Source of the DNA: Tianweitania populi
GTDB lineage: Bacteria > Pseudomonadota > Alphaproteobacteria > Rhizobiales > Rhizobiaceae
Assembly (NCBI RefSeq): GCF_014652875.1
Contig: NZ_BMZQ01000001.1
Span: 1,426,001-1,490,000, forward strand
Direction of reading: 5' to 3'
Length of the DNA stretch: 64,000 nucleotides
The notes under the pieces are model-generated. The model ran no database searches. It saw only the letters and a program-made list of their open reading frames with translations, and was not told the DNA's origin. The position numbers and the translations under genes are program-made. Of the stretch, positions 1 to 8,993 are shown piece by piece (positions within the stretch are counted from its first letter, which is position 1; each line of letters opens with the position of its first letter).

Positions 1-1434
1 CGCGATCATGCTCGTGCGGTGCGGGCTCGCGACCGCGTTCTGGACCGCATGGTGGAGGCCGGCCTGCTGGAAGCGCACGAGGCCGAGCGTGCGCAAGGCG
101 ATGCGGTGCCGTCCCGCCGTCGTGCCCTCCCCGCCCTTGCCGCACATGCCACGCATCGCATGCAGCGCGACGCGCCGGACGCAACCCGCATGCAGCTGAC
201 GCTCGACGCCAGCGTGCAAGCCGGGCTGGAAGCCGTGGCACGGGAAGCGGCCGCGAAGCTCGGGCCGAAGCTTTCGGTCGCCATGATCATGGCTGATGCC
301 AGCACGGGTGAAATCCTAGGCGATGTCGGCTCCGCCGGCTTCTTCGACAATCAGCGCTCCGGCTGGATCGACATGACGCGGGTGCCGCGCTCGCCGGGCT
401 CGACGCTCAAACCCTTCATCTATGCGCTGGCCTTCGAGGAAGGGCTGGTTGCGCAGGAAACGATCATCGAGGACCGGCCGGCGGATTTTGCTGGCTATCG
501 GCCGAAGAATTTTGACATGCACTACCAAGGCGATGTGCCGGTCCGCCATGCCTTGCAGATGTCGCTCAACGTGCCCGCAATTCGCTTGCTGGATGCCGTC
601 GGCCCAGCGCGGCTAGTCGGCCGCTTCCGTCAAGCGGGCGTATCCGTGCAGCTGCCGCGCGGCGAAAAGCCGGGTCTGGCGATTGGGCTCGGCGGTGCCG
701 GTCTGACCCTGCGCGATCTCGTCCAGCTTTACACCGCGCTTGCCAATGGGGGTCGTGCGGCGGTGCTGACGGAAGTGCCGCAGGCAAGCGCAATGCTCAC
801 CAGCACGATTGAGCCGCAAGCGGTCTGGCAGATCGGCGACATTCTTTCGGGCGTGATGCCGCCGGAAGGCGCGCCGGACCTGCGGCTCGCCTATAAAACC
901 GGCACGAGCTACGGTTATCGCGATGCCTGGTCGATCGGCTATGACGGTCAGCATGTCTTAGGTGTTTGGGTTGGCCGCGCCGATGGCGGCTCGGTGCCCG
1001 GCTTGTCCGGTTTTGCTTCGGCCGCTCCCATCCTGTTCGAGGGCTTCAAGCGCTCCGGGGTTGCTCAGATCCAGCTGCCTCGTGCGCCAGCCGGTGCCTT
1101 GCGTCAGGACCGCGCCGACCTGCCGGTAACGCTGCGCCGCTTCACCAGCAACATCGACACCACGCCAAAGGTCAGCGAAGCCGCGCCGCAAATCATCTTC
1201 CCCCCGGATGGAGCACGGATGGCGCTGGAAGCTGCGAGCGGCCAACCACTTGCTTTATCCTTGAAGCTGCAGGGCGGGCGCGCGCCGTTTCGCTGGCTGG
1301 CAAACGGAAAACCGCTGGATGGTATGGTCAGGCGGCGAACCGCGAGCTGGACGCCGGATGGCGCTGGCTTCTCGACGCTCACCGTGATCGATGCCGCTGG
1401 GCGAGCCGCGAGCGTCAAGGTGTTCGCCGAATAG
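1..1434 (+). CDS. pbpC: Penicillin-binding protein 1C, 3' part (5' end outside window)
   Basis: This is the C-terminal part of a bifunctional peptidoglycan synthase (class A PBP, PbpC type) acting on the periplasmic face of the inner membrane. The frame is open to the first base of the window, so the transglycosylase domain and true start lie upstream. The visible transpeptidase domain has the serine motif in SPGSTLKPF (near base 395), an SLN triad (near 565) and YKTGTS (near 895). The last ~90 residues form a separate C-terminal module typical of PbpC (BiPBP_C). All three penicillin-binding motifs are intact, so the transpeptidase is probably active. In relatives pbpC usually follows a large alpha-2-macroglobulin-like gene; that cannot be checked here. 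Confidence 0.9.
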   Translation, partial: RDHARAVRARDRVLDRMVEAGLLEAHEAERAQGDAVPSRRRALPALAAHATHRMQRDAPDATRMQLTLDASVQAGLEAVAREAAAKLGPKLSVAMIMADASTGEILGDVGSAGFFDNQRSGWIDMTRVPRSPGSTLKPFIYALAFEEGLVAQETIIEDRPADFAGYRPKNFDMHYQGDVPVRHALQMSLNVPAIRLLDAVGPARLVGRFRQAGVSVQLPRGEKPGLAIGLGGAGLTLRDLVQLYTALANGGRAAVLTEVPQASAMLTSTIEPQAVWQIGDILSGVMPPEGAPDLRLAYKTGTSYGYRDAWSIGYDGQHVLGVWVGRADGGSVPGLSGFASAAPILFEGFKRSGVAQIQLPRAPAGALRQDRADLPVTLRRFTSNIDTTPKVSEAAPQIIFPPDGARMALEAASGQPLALSLKLQGGRAPFRWLANGKPLDGMVRRRTASWTPDGAGFSTLTVIDAAGRAASVKVFAE

Positions 1435-1578
1435 ACTGACCGCGTAAGCGGCATCTGCCTGCTCGATAAGCAGATGCATGCTGGCCCAATTGACCTCGCA
1501 GCTCACCTGTCGCAAGGAAGGAGTGAAGCGGGCTGTGCGCCGAAATGGCTGCCGCGCTTGGACCTTGCAGGTGTTGTG

Positions 1579-3000
1579 ATGACCAGCCTCGCGCTCCCCG
1601 CGCAGAGCCGCTCTTCGCTTTGGCGTACCGAAGTCCTGGCCATGGTGGCGCTTGCCTGGCCGATGGTGCTGACCAATCTCGGCCAGGTCGCAATGACCAC
1701 GACCGACGTAATCATTCTCGGACGCCTCGGTCCGGATGCGATTGCGGCAGCGGCACTCGGGACCAGCCTTTACTACCTGCCGATGATCTTCGGCCTCGGC
1801 CTGGTAACGGCGACCTCGCCGATGGCGGCGCGCGAACTCGGCCGCAACCGTTTTGCCGTGCGCGAAACGCGCCGCACCATCCGGCAGGGCCTGTGGATCG
1901 CGGCGCTCTACTCCATCCCCGCCTGGATCTTCCTTTGGAACGCAGAAAGCATCTTCCTGTGGATGGGGCAGTCGGCAAAGCTTGCCGCAGATGCGGGCTC
2001 TTATGTCAGGGCACTGCAATGGGCGACGCTGCCCTTCCACGCCTATCTCGTTCTTCGCTCCTTCATCTCCGCGCTGGAACGGCCGGGTTGGGCGCTGGTT
2101 GTGGTAGCGGGCGCGGTTCTGTTCAACGCGCTGGCGAACTGGCTGCTCGTGTTCGGCCATTTCGGCTTTCCCGCCTGGGGCTTGTCCGGCTCGGGCATCG
2201 CCACGGCCTTGTCGAGCGCGATGATGTTCATCGGTCTCGCGCTTATCATCGCCTTCAAACGCCCGTTCCGCCGCTATCACATCTTCGGCCGCTTCTGGCG
2301 TCCGGACTGGCCACGCTTCAAAGCCTTGTTGAAACTCGGCCTGCCGATTGCAGCGATCCTGACCTTCGAAGTGTCGATCTTCAACGCGGCCGCATTTCTG
2401 ATGGGTTTGATCGGCACGACGTCGCTGGCCGCCCATGCCATCGCGATCCAGATCGCCTCCGTCACCTTCATGATACCGATGGGACTGGGTCAGGCGGCGA
2501 CGGTGCGCGTCGGCCTGTCGCTCGGCGCCGAAGACAAGCAGGGCATCACCCGCTCCGGCTGGACGGCGTTTGCGCTGGGCATCGGCTTCATGACGCTTGC
2601 GGCTTTCGTGATGATCGTCTTTCCGCGCCTGCTGATCGGCGCTTTCATCAATCTCAGCGATCCCGCCAACGCGCCGGTGGTCGATCTCGCCATCGTCTTT
2701 CTGGCGGTGGCCGGCCTGTTCCAGATCGTCGATGGCGCGCAGGCGGTGGCCAGCGGCATGCTGCGCGGCTTGCAGGATACGACCGTGCCGATGATCTATG
2801 CGGCGATCGGCTATTGGGGTATCGGCCTGCCGCTCGGCGCGTTGCTGGCGTTCCACTTCGGCATGGGCGGGCTCGGCATCTGGATCGGCCTGTTCGCCGG
2901 CTTGGCCATCGTTGCCGCCCTCCTGGTTTACCGCTGGACGCGCCGCGACAGCTTCAAGCCCGCGCCGCTGCCGGAGGATATGATGTCGGCGGTGCATTGA
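1579..3000 (+). CDS. MATE family multidrug efflux transporter (NorM-like)
   Basis: This is an inner-membrane multidrug and toxic compound extruder of about 473 residues, the usual MATE length, with roughly 12 predicted membrane helices in two homologous halves. The first half starts with a hydrophobic segment containing LAWPMVLTNLGQVAM, where the family begins. An in-frame ATG at 1474 would add 35 residues that do not resemble a MATE N-terminus, so I prefer 1579, although its ribosome-binding site is weak. MATE pumps export cationic drugs and metabolites against Na+ or H+; the substrate cannot be read from the sequence. It follows pbpC by 145 bases on the same strand and may have its own promoter. 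Confidence 0.87.
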   Translation: MTSLALPAQSRSSLWRTEVLAMVALAWPMVLTNLGQVAMTTTDVIILGRLGPDAIAAAALGTSLYYLPMIFGLGLVTATSPMAARELGRNRFAVRETRRTIRQGLWIAALYSIPAWIFLWNAESIFLWMGQSAKLAADAGSYVRALQWATLPFHAYLVLRSFISALERPGWALVVVAGAVLFNALANWLLVFGHFGFPAWGLSGSGIATALSSAMMFIGLALIIAFKRPFRRYHIFGRFWRPDWPRFKALLKLGLPIAAILTFEVSIFNAAAFLMGLIGTTSLAAHAIAIQIASVTFMIPMGLGQAATVRVGLSLGAEDKQGITRSGWTAFALGIGFMTLAAFVMIVFPRLLIGAFINLSDPANAPVVDLAIVFLAVAGLFQIVDGAQAVASGMLRGLQDTTVPMIYAAIGYWGIGLPLGALLAFHFGMGGLGIWIGLFAGLAIVAALLVYRWTRRDSFKPAPLPEDMMSAVH

Positions 3001-3351
3001 GGTTGCCAGGGCGCTTCATTCTCGGCAGCCCGTTCCCCAACCTGGTTTTTGTCAAAGATCGGTTGGACGAACGGCGGCACCCAAGCCAATTGACTTCATC
3101 ACTCCCACCCATATCCTCTCGAATCGTGAGGTAACGTCCTCATCCCCTCCGTGGGAAAGAATGCCCGGGAACGGCCCGGCCCATCAAAGGGGCCGGTGCA
3201 TGATTACGCTACTTGTTCGTTCAGGATTGCTTCGACGCCGTCCGCTTGTGGGACTGGGGTGGGTGGACGGCTTCGTTGCACTTGGCACAGGCCTAGCCAG
3301 ACGGGGCGCTGTACCGCGCGGTGCTACGGGCAGCCGACAGGTCAATCTCCC
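3001..3351 (+). other. Intergenic region between the MATE and MFS genes
   Basis: These 351 bases hold no convincing gene. They contain a possible sigma-70 promoter (3090-3117) and a 7-bp GC hairpin (3176-3182 with 3190-3196, loop of 7). The hairpin lies about 155 bases before the MFS start and has no T-run, so it is not a classical terminator. The leader after the putative promoter would be over 200 nt, which is long. I recognise no riboswitch class in it. Confidence 0.5.
3090..3117 (+). promoter_or_regulatory. Candidate sigma-70 promoter for the MFS gene
   Basis: TTGACT (3090-3095) is followed by a 16-base spacer and TATCCT (3112-3117). The -35 is close to consensus and the -10 matches four of six positions. 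This is motif matching only. Confidence 0.3.
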
Positions 3352-4542
3352 ATGACGACGCTCCACAACGCAGAGGCCGGCGATCGCGACCGGAAAGCCT
3401 TCGATGACCCTGCCGCGCGCGGGCAGTTGATCCGCTGGTTCGTGTCGGCTGCGGCCATCAGCGTGCCGCAGGCGGCCGGGCCGGTGACTTTCTCGCTGCT
3501 CGCCTTGGTTCTGACCGGTGACACAAGCGGCGGGGCGGCCCTGATCCTGGCGATGACCGTCGCGCAGGTCCTGGGCGCGATTCCGATCACGCGGCTTGGC
3601 AGGAACCGGTCGGCGACATGGTTTCTGCAGGGGCTGATCGCGATCCGCACCATTGCCCTCCTCCTTATGGCAGTGCTGGCCGCTTACGGGGCACCTTTTC
3701 TATGGCTCTTCCTGCTAACGGCGGTGGCAGGCTCGGTTCACGGCGCGGCCTGGGGCTATCTGCGCTCGGTGCTGAACGGTCTGACCCCGGCTTCCAAAAT
3801 GCCGCGTGCGCTAGGAATATCGGCCACGCTGAACGAGGTAACCTTCGTTCTCGCGCCTGTCGCCGCATCGGGACTGGGCTCGCTGTCGCCGATCTTTGCG
3901 GTGGTGGCTATGGCCGTGCTCGGCGCGATCCCGGCACTGCTCGTTCCGCATGTCAGCGTAGCACCCATCGAAGACACGCCGCATGCCGGAGGATCGGTAC
4001 TCAGCCCCTCGATCCTGTTGTGGCTGATGTGTTCGGCAGCCGGCGGCTCGGCCATCGCTGCGATCGAGATCGGCGCGGTGGCCTTGGCGATCGGCTTCGG
4101 CTACCCGCCTGCTCTAGCGATCCTGTTCACCGTGCCCTTGTGCCTCGCTTCGGTGGCGGGCGGGATCTGGGTGAGCGTGCGCAACCGAGCCGCCACGCGC
4201 GGCATGGTGGTCGGGCTTCTGTGCGTCATGACGGGAGGCGCATGGCTGGCCGCGATGCAGCACTCACTGGCGCTGACGATCGTCGGGGCCGTGCTGATCG
4301 GCGCGGTGCTTGCCCCGCTCGCGACCTACTATTCCCTGATCCTCGACATCCTGGCGCCGCCCAACAAGCGACCCGAAGTGTTTGCCCTGTTGCGGACTGC
4401 CAACGCTATCGGCATCATCTTTGCGAGCGCGGTGCTGACCGCGACCTCGCTATCGGTGGCGCTGCTGGTTGTAGCGTCCACCATGCTCGTCGTGACGCTG
4501 ATCGTCGGCGCCGTCTCGTTCAAAGAAAAACGCCGGGCGTGA
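3352..4542 (+). CDS. MFS transporter, substrate unknown
   Basis: This is a major facilitator superfamily membrane protein of about 396 residues with roughly 12 hydrophobic segments. A short charged N-terminus precedes the first helix (SAAAISVPQAAGPVTFSLL), and the central loop near residue 200 separates the two halves. The frame is open upstream to 3151, but those codons encode a Cys- and Arg-rich stretch unlike an MFS start, so I start at ATG 3352. The overall look is of a drug or sugar efflux carrier, but I see no family-specific motif that fixes the substrate. It ends 40 bases before the convergent ugp operon. Confidence 0.75.
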   Translation: MTTLHNAEAGDRDRKAFDDPAARGQLIRWFVSAAAISVPQAAGPVTFSLLALVLTGDTSGGAALILAMTVAQVLGAIPITRLGRNRSATWFLQGLIAIRTIALLLMAVLAAYGAPFLWLFLLTAVAGSVHGAAWGYLRSVLNGLTPASKMPRALGISATLNEVTFVLAPVAASGLGSLSPIFAVVAMAVLGAIPALLVPHVSVAPIEDTPHAGGSVLSPSILLWLMCSAAGGSAIAAIEIGAVALAIGFGYPPALAILFTVPLCLASVAGGIWVSVRNRAATRGMVVGLLCVMTGGAWLAAMQHSLALTIVGAVLIGAVLAPLATYYSLILDILAPPNKRPEVFALLRTANAIGIIFASAVLTATSLSVALLVVASTMLVVTLIVGAVSFKEKRRA

Positions 4543-4566
4543 CGATCAGGCTCGCCAATTGAAGGC

Positions 4567-4583
4567 AGGCTCGAAGCGAGCCT
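4567..4583. repeat. Short inverted repeat between convergent MFS and ugpC
   Basis: A perfect 7-bp inverted repeat (4567-4573 with 4577-4583, loop AAG) sits at the junction of the two convergent genes and touches the ugpC stop codon. No T-run follows on either strand, so it may only protect 3' ends. Confidence 0.4.
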
Positions 4584-5647
4584 TAGCCTTCCACGCGCTT
4601 TCCGTTGGCATCGAAGAAATGCAGCTTGGCGCGCGGCGCAAAGATCGGCAGAACGGCGCCGGGTTCAGCGATCGAGCGGCCCGGCACGCGCACAACGAGG
4701 CGGTGCGTATTTGCCGTGCCATGCAGGAAGCTTTCGGCGCCGACCGGCTCGACGGCTTCCACGGTGAGCCGGGTCTTCAACCCCTCGCCCGCATGATCGC
4801 CCTGCTCGATATCTTCCGGCCGGATGCCGACGGTGGTGGTGCCGGGCGGCACGGATAGGCCGAGATCGGACAGGTCGGCAACGGTCAGTGGCGCACCTTT
4901 GCCGCCGGTCACCGTGCCCAGCAGATTCATGGGCGGGGCGCCGATGAAGCTCGCCACGAAGGTCGAGGCCGGCTTTTCGTAGATGTCCAGCGGCTTGCCG
5001 ATCTGTTCCACCAGACCGCCATTCATGACCACGAGCTGGTCGGCGAGCGTCATGGCTTCGAGCTGGTCATGCGTGACGTAAACGCTGGTGACTTCAAGCG
5101 CGCGCTGCAGGTTCTTGATCTCGACGCGCATCTGGCCGCGTAGCTTGGCGTCGAGGTTCGACAACGGCTCATCGAACAGGAAGACCTTGGGGTTGCGCAC
5201 GATGGCGCGGCCCATGGCAACGCGCTGGCGCTGGCCGCCCGAGAGTTCACGCGGCCGGCGGTCGAGCAGCGCCGACAGCTCCAGCGTTTCGGCCGCACGC
5301 TTCACGCGCGCATCGATCTCATCCTTCTTCATGCCCCGGTTGCGCAAACCGTAGGCCATGTTGTCGTAGACCTTCATATGCGGGTAAAGCGCATAATTCT
5401 GGAACACCATGGCGATGTCGCGCTCGGCCGGGCCGACCTCGTTGACCACGCGGCCATCGATCGAAGCGGTGCCGTGCGTGATCGTTTCCAGCCCGGCGAT
5501 CATGCGCAAGAGCGTGGACTTGCCGCAGCCGGACGGGCCGACCAGCACGCAGAGCGATTTGTCGGCGATCGAGATATCGACGCCCTTCACGGCCTCGACG
5601 CCGCCCCCATAAACCTTGCGGACGCCTTTCAGCTCAACGGTTGCCAT
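4583..5647 (-). CDS. ugpC: sn-glycerol-3-phosphate ABC transporter ATPase UgpC
   Basis: This is the cytoplasmic ATPase that powers the UgpBAEC importer of sn-glycerol-3-phosphate or glycerophosphodiesters. At 354 residues it has the usual length of the MalK/UgpC family. Walker [10 protein letters not shown] is at residues 37-45, the LSGGQ signature at 135-139 and Walker B FLFDEP near 155-160. The C-terminal ~110 residues form the regulatory OB-fold (TOBE) region, ending near residue 354. The start was set at the codon for MATVELKG because the longer frame adds a Cys-rich stretch out of family. It lies 7 bases behind ugpE and is the last gene of the operon. Family relatives include maltose and trehalose ATPases, so the assignment rests partly on its neighbours. 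Confidence 0.88.
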   Translation of the reverse strand: MATVELKGVRKVYGGGVEAVKGVDISIADKSLCVLVGPSGCGKSTLLRMIAGLETITHGTASIDGRVVNEVGPAERDIAMVFQNYALYPHMKVYDNMAYGLRNRGMKKDEIDARVKRAAETLELSALLDRRPRELSGGQRQRVAMGRAIVRNPKVFLFDEPLSNLDAKLRGQMRVEIKNLQRALEVTSVYVTHDQLEAMTLADQLVVMNGGLVEQIGKPLDIYEKPASTFVASFIGAPPMNLLGTVTGGKGAPLTVADLSDLGLSVPPGTTTVGIRPEDIEQGDHAGEGLKTRLTVEAVEPVGAESFLHGTANTHRLVVRVPGRSIAEPGAVLPIFAPRAKLHFFDANGKRVEG

Positions 5648-5654
5648 TCCGGTC

Positions 5655-6503
5655 TTATTTCTCCGTTTCGACGAGGCCGCGCACGAACCAGCGCTGCATG
5701 AACACAACCACCAGCACCGGCGGCACGATCGCCAGGATGCAGGTCACCATCACGAGGTGCCACTGCGTGTCGGCGTCGGCGAAGGAGATCATCTTTCGCA
5801 GACCGATGACGATCGTATTCATGTCGTTACGGTTGGTGACGAGCAGCGGCCACAGATATTGCGTCCAGCCATAGATGAAGAGGATCACAAACAAAGCCGC
5901 GATGTTGGTTGCCGACAAAGGTAGCAGAATGTCCTTGAAGAAGCGCCACGGCCCTGCTCCATCCACACGTGCGGCTTCCACCAGCTCGCCGGGAATGGTG
6001 AGGAAGAACTGGCGGAAGAGCAGCGTCGCGGTGGCCGAGGCGATCAAAGGCACGATCAAGCCGGTATAGGTGTCGATCAGGTTGAGATCGACCATCACCT
6101 TGTAGGTCGGCAGGATGCGGACTTCGACCGGCAGCATCAGCGTGATGAAGATGAGCCAGAAGAACACCATGCGGCCCGGAAAGCGGAAAAACACGATTGC
6201 ATAGGCCGACAGGATCGAGATCACGATCTTGCCGACCGCGATGCCGAGCGCGACGATCGTGGAGTTCAGCAGCAGCGTCCAGACATTGACGCCACCGATC
6301 TGGCCGATGCCGCCGAACAGCGCCTGATAATAGTTGGCGAAGAACTCCTTGCCCGGCAGCAAGGGCAGCGGCGGGCGAAGGATCGTTTGCAGCGAATGGG
6401 TCGACGCCACGAAGGTGTAGTAGATCGGAAAGGCGACGATCAGGATGCCAAGGATCAGCGCGAGATGCGCGATGATCCGGGAGATGCGGGACTGGCCGAT
6501 CAT
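5655..6503 (-). CDS. ugpE: sn-glycerol-3-phosphate ABC transporter permease UgpE
   Basis: This is one of the two inner-membrane permeases of the Ugp importer, a MalG-type protein of 282 residues with six hydrophobic segments. The cytoplasmic coupling (EAA) loop that contacts UgpC is visible as [16 protein letters not shown] in the C-terminal half. The length and the order ugpB-ugpA-ugpE-ugpC match the rhizobial ugp operon. It begins 9 bases after the ugpA stop, which indicates cotranscription and probably coupled translation. Confidence 0.9.
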   Translation of the reverse strand: MIGQSRISRIIAHLALILGILIVAFPIYYTFVASTHSLQTILRPPLPLLPGKEFFANYYQALFGGIGQIGGVNVWTLLLNSTIVALGIAVGKIVISILSAYAIVFFRFPGRMVFFWLIFITLMLPVEVRILPTYKVMVDLNLIDTYTGLIVPLIASATATLLFRQFFLTIPGELVEAARVDGAGPWRFFKDILLPLSATNIAALFVILFIYGWTQYLWPLLVTNRNDMNTIVIGLRKMISFADADTQWHLVMVTCILAIVPPVLVVVFMQRWFVRGLVETEK

Positions 6504-6512
6504 GGACGCGCC

Positions 6513-7397
6513 TCAGCCATAATGCACCTTCTTTTCCACGTAGCGGAACTGGATGGCGGTGAGTGCGATGACGATCACCATCAGAATCACGGACTGCGCG
6601 GCGCTTTCGCCCAGGATCAGGTTCACGAAACCGTCGTTGTAAACCTTGTAGACCAGTGTTTCCGTGGCCTTGCCGGGACCGCCACCGGTCACCGCGTGGA
6701 TGATGCCGAACGTGTCGAAGAAGGCATAGGTCGTGTTGATCACCAGCAGGAAGAAGGTGGTCGGCGCAAGCAGCGGGAAGATGATCGTCCAGAAGCGCTT
6801 GGTTTCGCCGGCACCATCGATTGCGGCGGCTTCAACCAGCGTCTTCGGGATCGCCTGCAAGCCTGCGACGAAAAACAGGAAATTATAGCTGATCTGCTTC
6901 CAGGCCGCGGCGACGATCACCAGAAACATGGCTTGCGGACCGTTCAAAAGCGGATCCCAGTAGATGCCGGCAGAACGCAGCATATAGGCGAATGTGCCCA
7001 TGGAGGGGTTGAACATGAAGAGCCACAGCATGCCGGCAATGGCAGGCGCGACCGCATAGGGCCAGATCATCAGCGTGCGATAAAAGCCTTTCCCGCGTAC
7101 GACCTTATCGGCCATCACGGCAAGGAACATGGCAACCGCCATGGCTAGCACGGCGGTGGCGATCGAGAAGATCACCGTAACCTGGATCGAATTGACGTAG
7201 TTCGGATCGGCCAGCACTCGGCGGAAGTTGTCGATGCCGACAAAGGCGCTGTCCAGCCCGAACGGATCTTCGCGCAGGGTCGACTGGTAGATTGCCTGGC
7301 TGGCCGGCCAATAGAAGAAGACGAGCGTGATCGCTAGCTGCGGGGCAACCAGTAGATAAGGCAAAAGCTTGTTGGGGAAGGTAACGCGGGGGCTCAA
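6513..7397 (-). CDS. ugpA: sn-glycerol-3-phosphate ABC transporter permease UgpA
   Basis: This is the MalF-type inner-membrane permease of the Ugp importer, 294 residues with six hydrophobic segments. The EAA coupling loop reads [16 protein letters not shown]. It pairs with UgpE to form the translocation pore. The gene starts 114 bases downstream of ugpB, and that gap contains a perfect 10-bp hairpin which probably lets the binding protein be made in excess over the permeases. Confidence 0.9.
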   Translation of the reverse strand: MSPRVTFPNKLLPYLLVAPQLAITLVFFYWPASQAIYQSTLREDPFGLDSAFVGIDNFRRVLADPNYVNSIQVTVIFSIATAVLAMAVAMFLAVMADKVVRGKGFYRTLMIWPYAVAPAIAGMLWLFMFNPSMGTFAYMLRSAGIYWDPLLNGPQAMFLVIVAAAWKQISYNFLFFVAGLQAIPKTLVEAAAIDGAGETKRFWTIIFPLLAPTTFFLLVINTTYAFFDTFGIIHAVTGGGPGKATETLVYKVYNDGFVNLILGESAAQSVILMVIVIALTAIQFRYVEKKVHYG

Positions 7398-7446
7398 ACG
7401 GGGTCCTCACGATCAGAGCGTCCCACACCGGTTGCGATGCGGGAGC

Positions 7447-7473
7447 GGCTTACCCGTTTTCTACGGGTAAGCC
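7447..7473 (-). repeat. Perfect hairpin between ugpB and ugpA
   Basis: Bases 7447-7456 pair without mismatch with 7464-7473, leaving a 7-base loop. In the minus-strand transcript it comes just after the ugpB stop and before ugpA. No T-run follows, so it is unlikely to be a full terminator. A known role of such hairpins in binding-protein operons is to protect the upstream message from 3' decay. Confidence 0.7.
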
Positions 7474-7511
7474 ATTGCAATGCTTTAGCACGTTTTGCTT
7501 AGCCGGCAACC

Positions 7512-8822
7512 TTACTTGCCGAGCGCCTGCTTGATTGCTGCGTTGCCGCGTTGGACGGCATTATCCAGCGCCTGCTGCGCGGTCTGCTGACCGGCCAGCA
7601 TCTTCTCATATTCCTCGTTGAGGATATCGCGGACCTGCGGCAGGTTAGCGAGACGCACACCCTTGGAGTTCGCAGTCGGCGCCTTGCCCATCATCTGCTG
7701 GATCGGGATTTCGCGGCCCGGATTCTTCTCATAAAAGCCGGACTTCTTGGTCTCTTCGTAGGCAGCCATCGTGACCGGGAGATAGCCGGAAACCTGATGC
7801 AGGCGCGACTGAATCGGGGTCTGCGACAGGAATTCGAAGAAAGCGGCAACGCCCTTATATTTCTCGTCATCCTTGCCGCCGAACACCCAAAGGCTTGCCC
7901 CGCCGGGGATCGTGTTCTGCGGCGCGCCCTCGATGCCGGCTTCATAAGGAAGCTGGCCGGTGCCGAAATTCATGCCCGACTTCACCATGTCGCCCAAGCC
8001 GCCCGACGATTCGGTCAGCATAGCGCATTCGCCGGACAGGAAGAGGTTTTTCGCTTCCGCGGTGCGGCCGCCATATTTGAAGGTGCCGTCCTTGGCGAGC
8101 GCGGCGATCTCATCGAAATGCTTCACGAAGACCGGCGTGTTGATCTTCAGCTCGACATCCAGTGCGGCGATGCCGTTCTCGTTGGTGCCCCACTGCTGAT
8201 TGTTCCAGGCAGCGAAGTTTTCGGTCTGGATCCAGGTCAGCCAGGTTGAGGTGTAGCCGCAGGCAGCAGCGCCGCTGGTCTTGATCTTCTTGGCGGCATC
8301 CCAGACTTCGGTCCAGGTCTTGGGCGGATTGTTGACGTCGAGCCCGGCCTTCTGGAAGGCGTCCTTGTTGTAATACAGGATTGGCGAGGACGAGTTGTAG
8401 GGGAAGGACAGCATCGTGCCATCCGGCTTCGAATAATAGGAGACGATGCCGCCGAGATATTTGCTCTTGTCGAAGCTCTCTCCACCCATCGACAGGATGT
8501 CAGCCACCGGCTTGATCGCCTTTTCGGCGGCCATCATAACACCTGTACCGGCATCGAAAACCTGGATGATGTCTGGTGCCTGGCGTGCGCGGAATGCGGC
8601 AATGCCGGCGTTCAGCGTTTCCGGATAGGTGCCCTTGAAGACCGGAACGACCTTATAGTCGGACTGGCTTTCGTTGAATTCCTTGGCGAGCGTCTCGACG
8701 ACCTCGTTATTGGCGCCCGTCATGGCGTGCCACCAGCTGATTTCTGTCACGGCGAAGGACGCCGATGTCGAAAGCAGCGTTACCGACGCGGCAACAATGG
8801 CCGTAAGCCCGATGGTCTTCAT
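7512..8822 (-). CDS. ugpB: sn-glycerol-3-phosphate ABC transporter substrate-binding protein UgpB
   Basis: This is the periplasmic solute-binding protein of the Ugp importer, 436 residues including a Sec signal peptide (basic Met-Lys start, hydrophobic core, cut after SASFA near residue 24). The mature start EISWWHAMTGANNEVV is typical of UgpB, where the tryptophan/histidine patch helps form the ligand pocket. I chose the ATG at 8822 because a GGGAGCGAG ribosome-binding site precedes it and the longer frame breaks the signal peptide. Ugp systems are commonly under PhoB control; the upstream region has one TGTCAC half-site but no clear tandem Pho box. Confidence 0.92.
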   Translation of the reverse strand: MKTIGLTAIVAASVTLLSTSASFAVTEISWWHAMTGANNEVVETLAKEFNESQSDYKVVPVFKGTYPETLNAGIAAFRARQAPDIIQVFDAGTGVMMAAEKAIKPVADILSMGGESFDKSKYLGGIVSYYSKPDGTMLSFPYNSSSPILYYNKDAFQKAGLDVNNPPKTWTEVWDAAKKIKTSGAAACGYTSTWLTWIQTENFAAWNNQQWGTNENGIAALDVELKINTPVFVKHFDEIAALAKDGTFKYGGRTAEAKNLFLSGECAMLTESSGGLGDMVKSGMNFGTGQLPYEAGIEGAPQNTIPGGASLWVFGGKDDEKYKGVAAFFEFLSQTPIQSRLHQVSGYLPVTMAAYEETKKSGFYEKNPGREIPIQQMMGKAPTANSKGVRLANLPQVRDILNEEYEKMLAGQQTAQQALDNAVQRGNAAIKQALGK

Positions 8823-8933
8823 AGTCTCGCTCCCATATCGTTGGCGAAAGATTGCTTCCGCGAAAGGGAGTATCGTCGGATTGTGACAGCCAAACAACCG
8901 TTTTCACAACCGGCAGGCGCATTGTCCGATGGT

Positions 8934-8967
8934 AAAAAGGCGCAGGCCGCATAAAGCGGCCCGCGCC
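8934..8967 (-). terminator. Rho-independent terminator of galU
   Basis: On the minus strand, 26 bases past the galU stop, a 12-bp GC-rich stem with one mismatch (8939-8950 with 8956-8967, 5-base loop) is followed by five T residues (8938-8934). It separates galU from the ugp operon, which runs in the same direction. Confidence 0.85.
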
Positions 8968-8993
8968 TGATCGAATAGATCCACTGATGAGGA

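Noticed and set aside
1255-2997. A long open frame (580 codons) antisense to pbpC and the MATE gene
   Set aside because: It is Arg/His/Gln-rich and mirrors the codon pattern of the real genes on the other strand, a common effect of high GC content. Similar antisense frames over ndvB, dnaG, carB and the TRAP permease were left out for the same reason.
8823-8933. A Pho box upstream of ugpB
   Set aside because: One TGTCAC half-site is present, but the other TGT cores are spaced 8 and 12 bases apart instead of 11, so no tandem box can be claimed.
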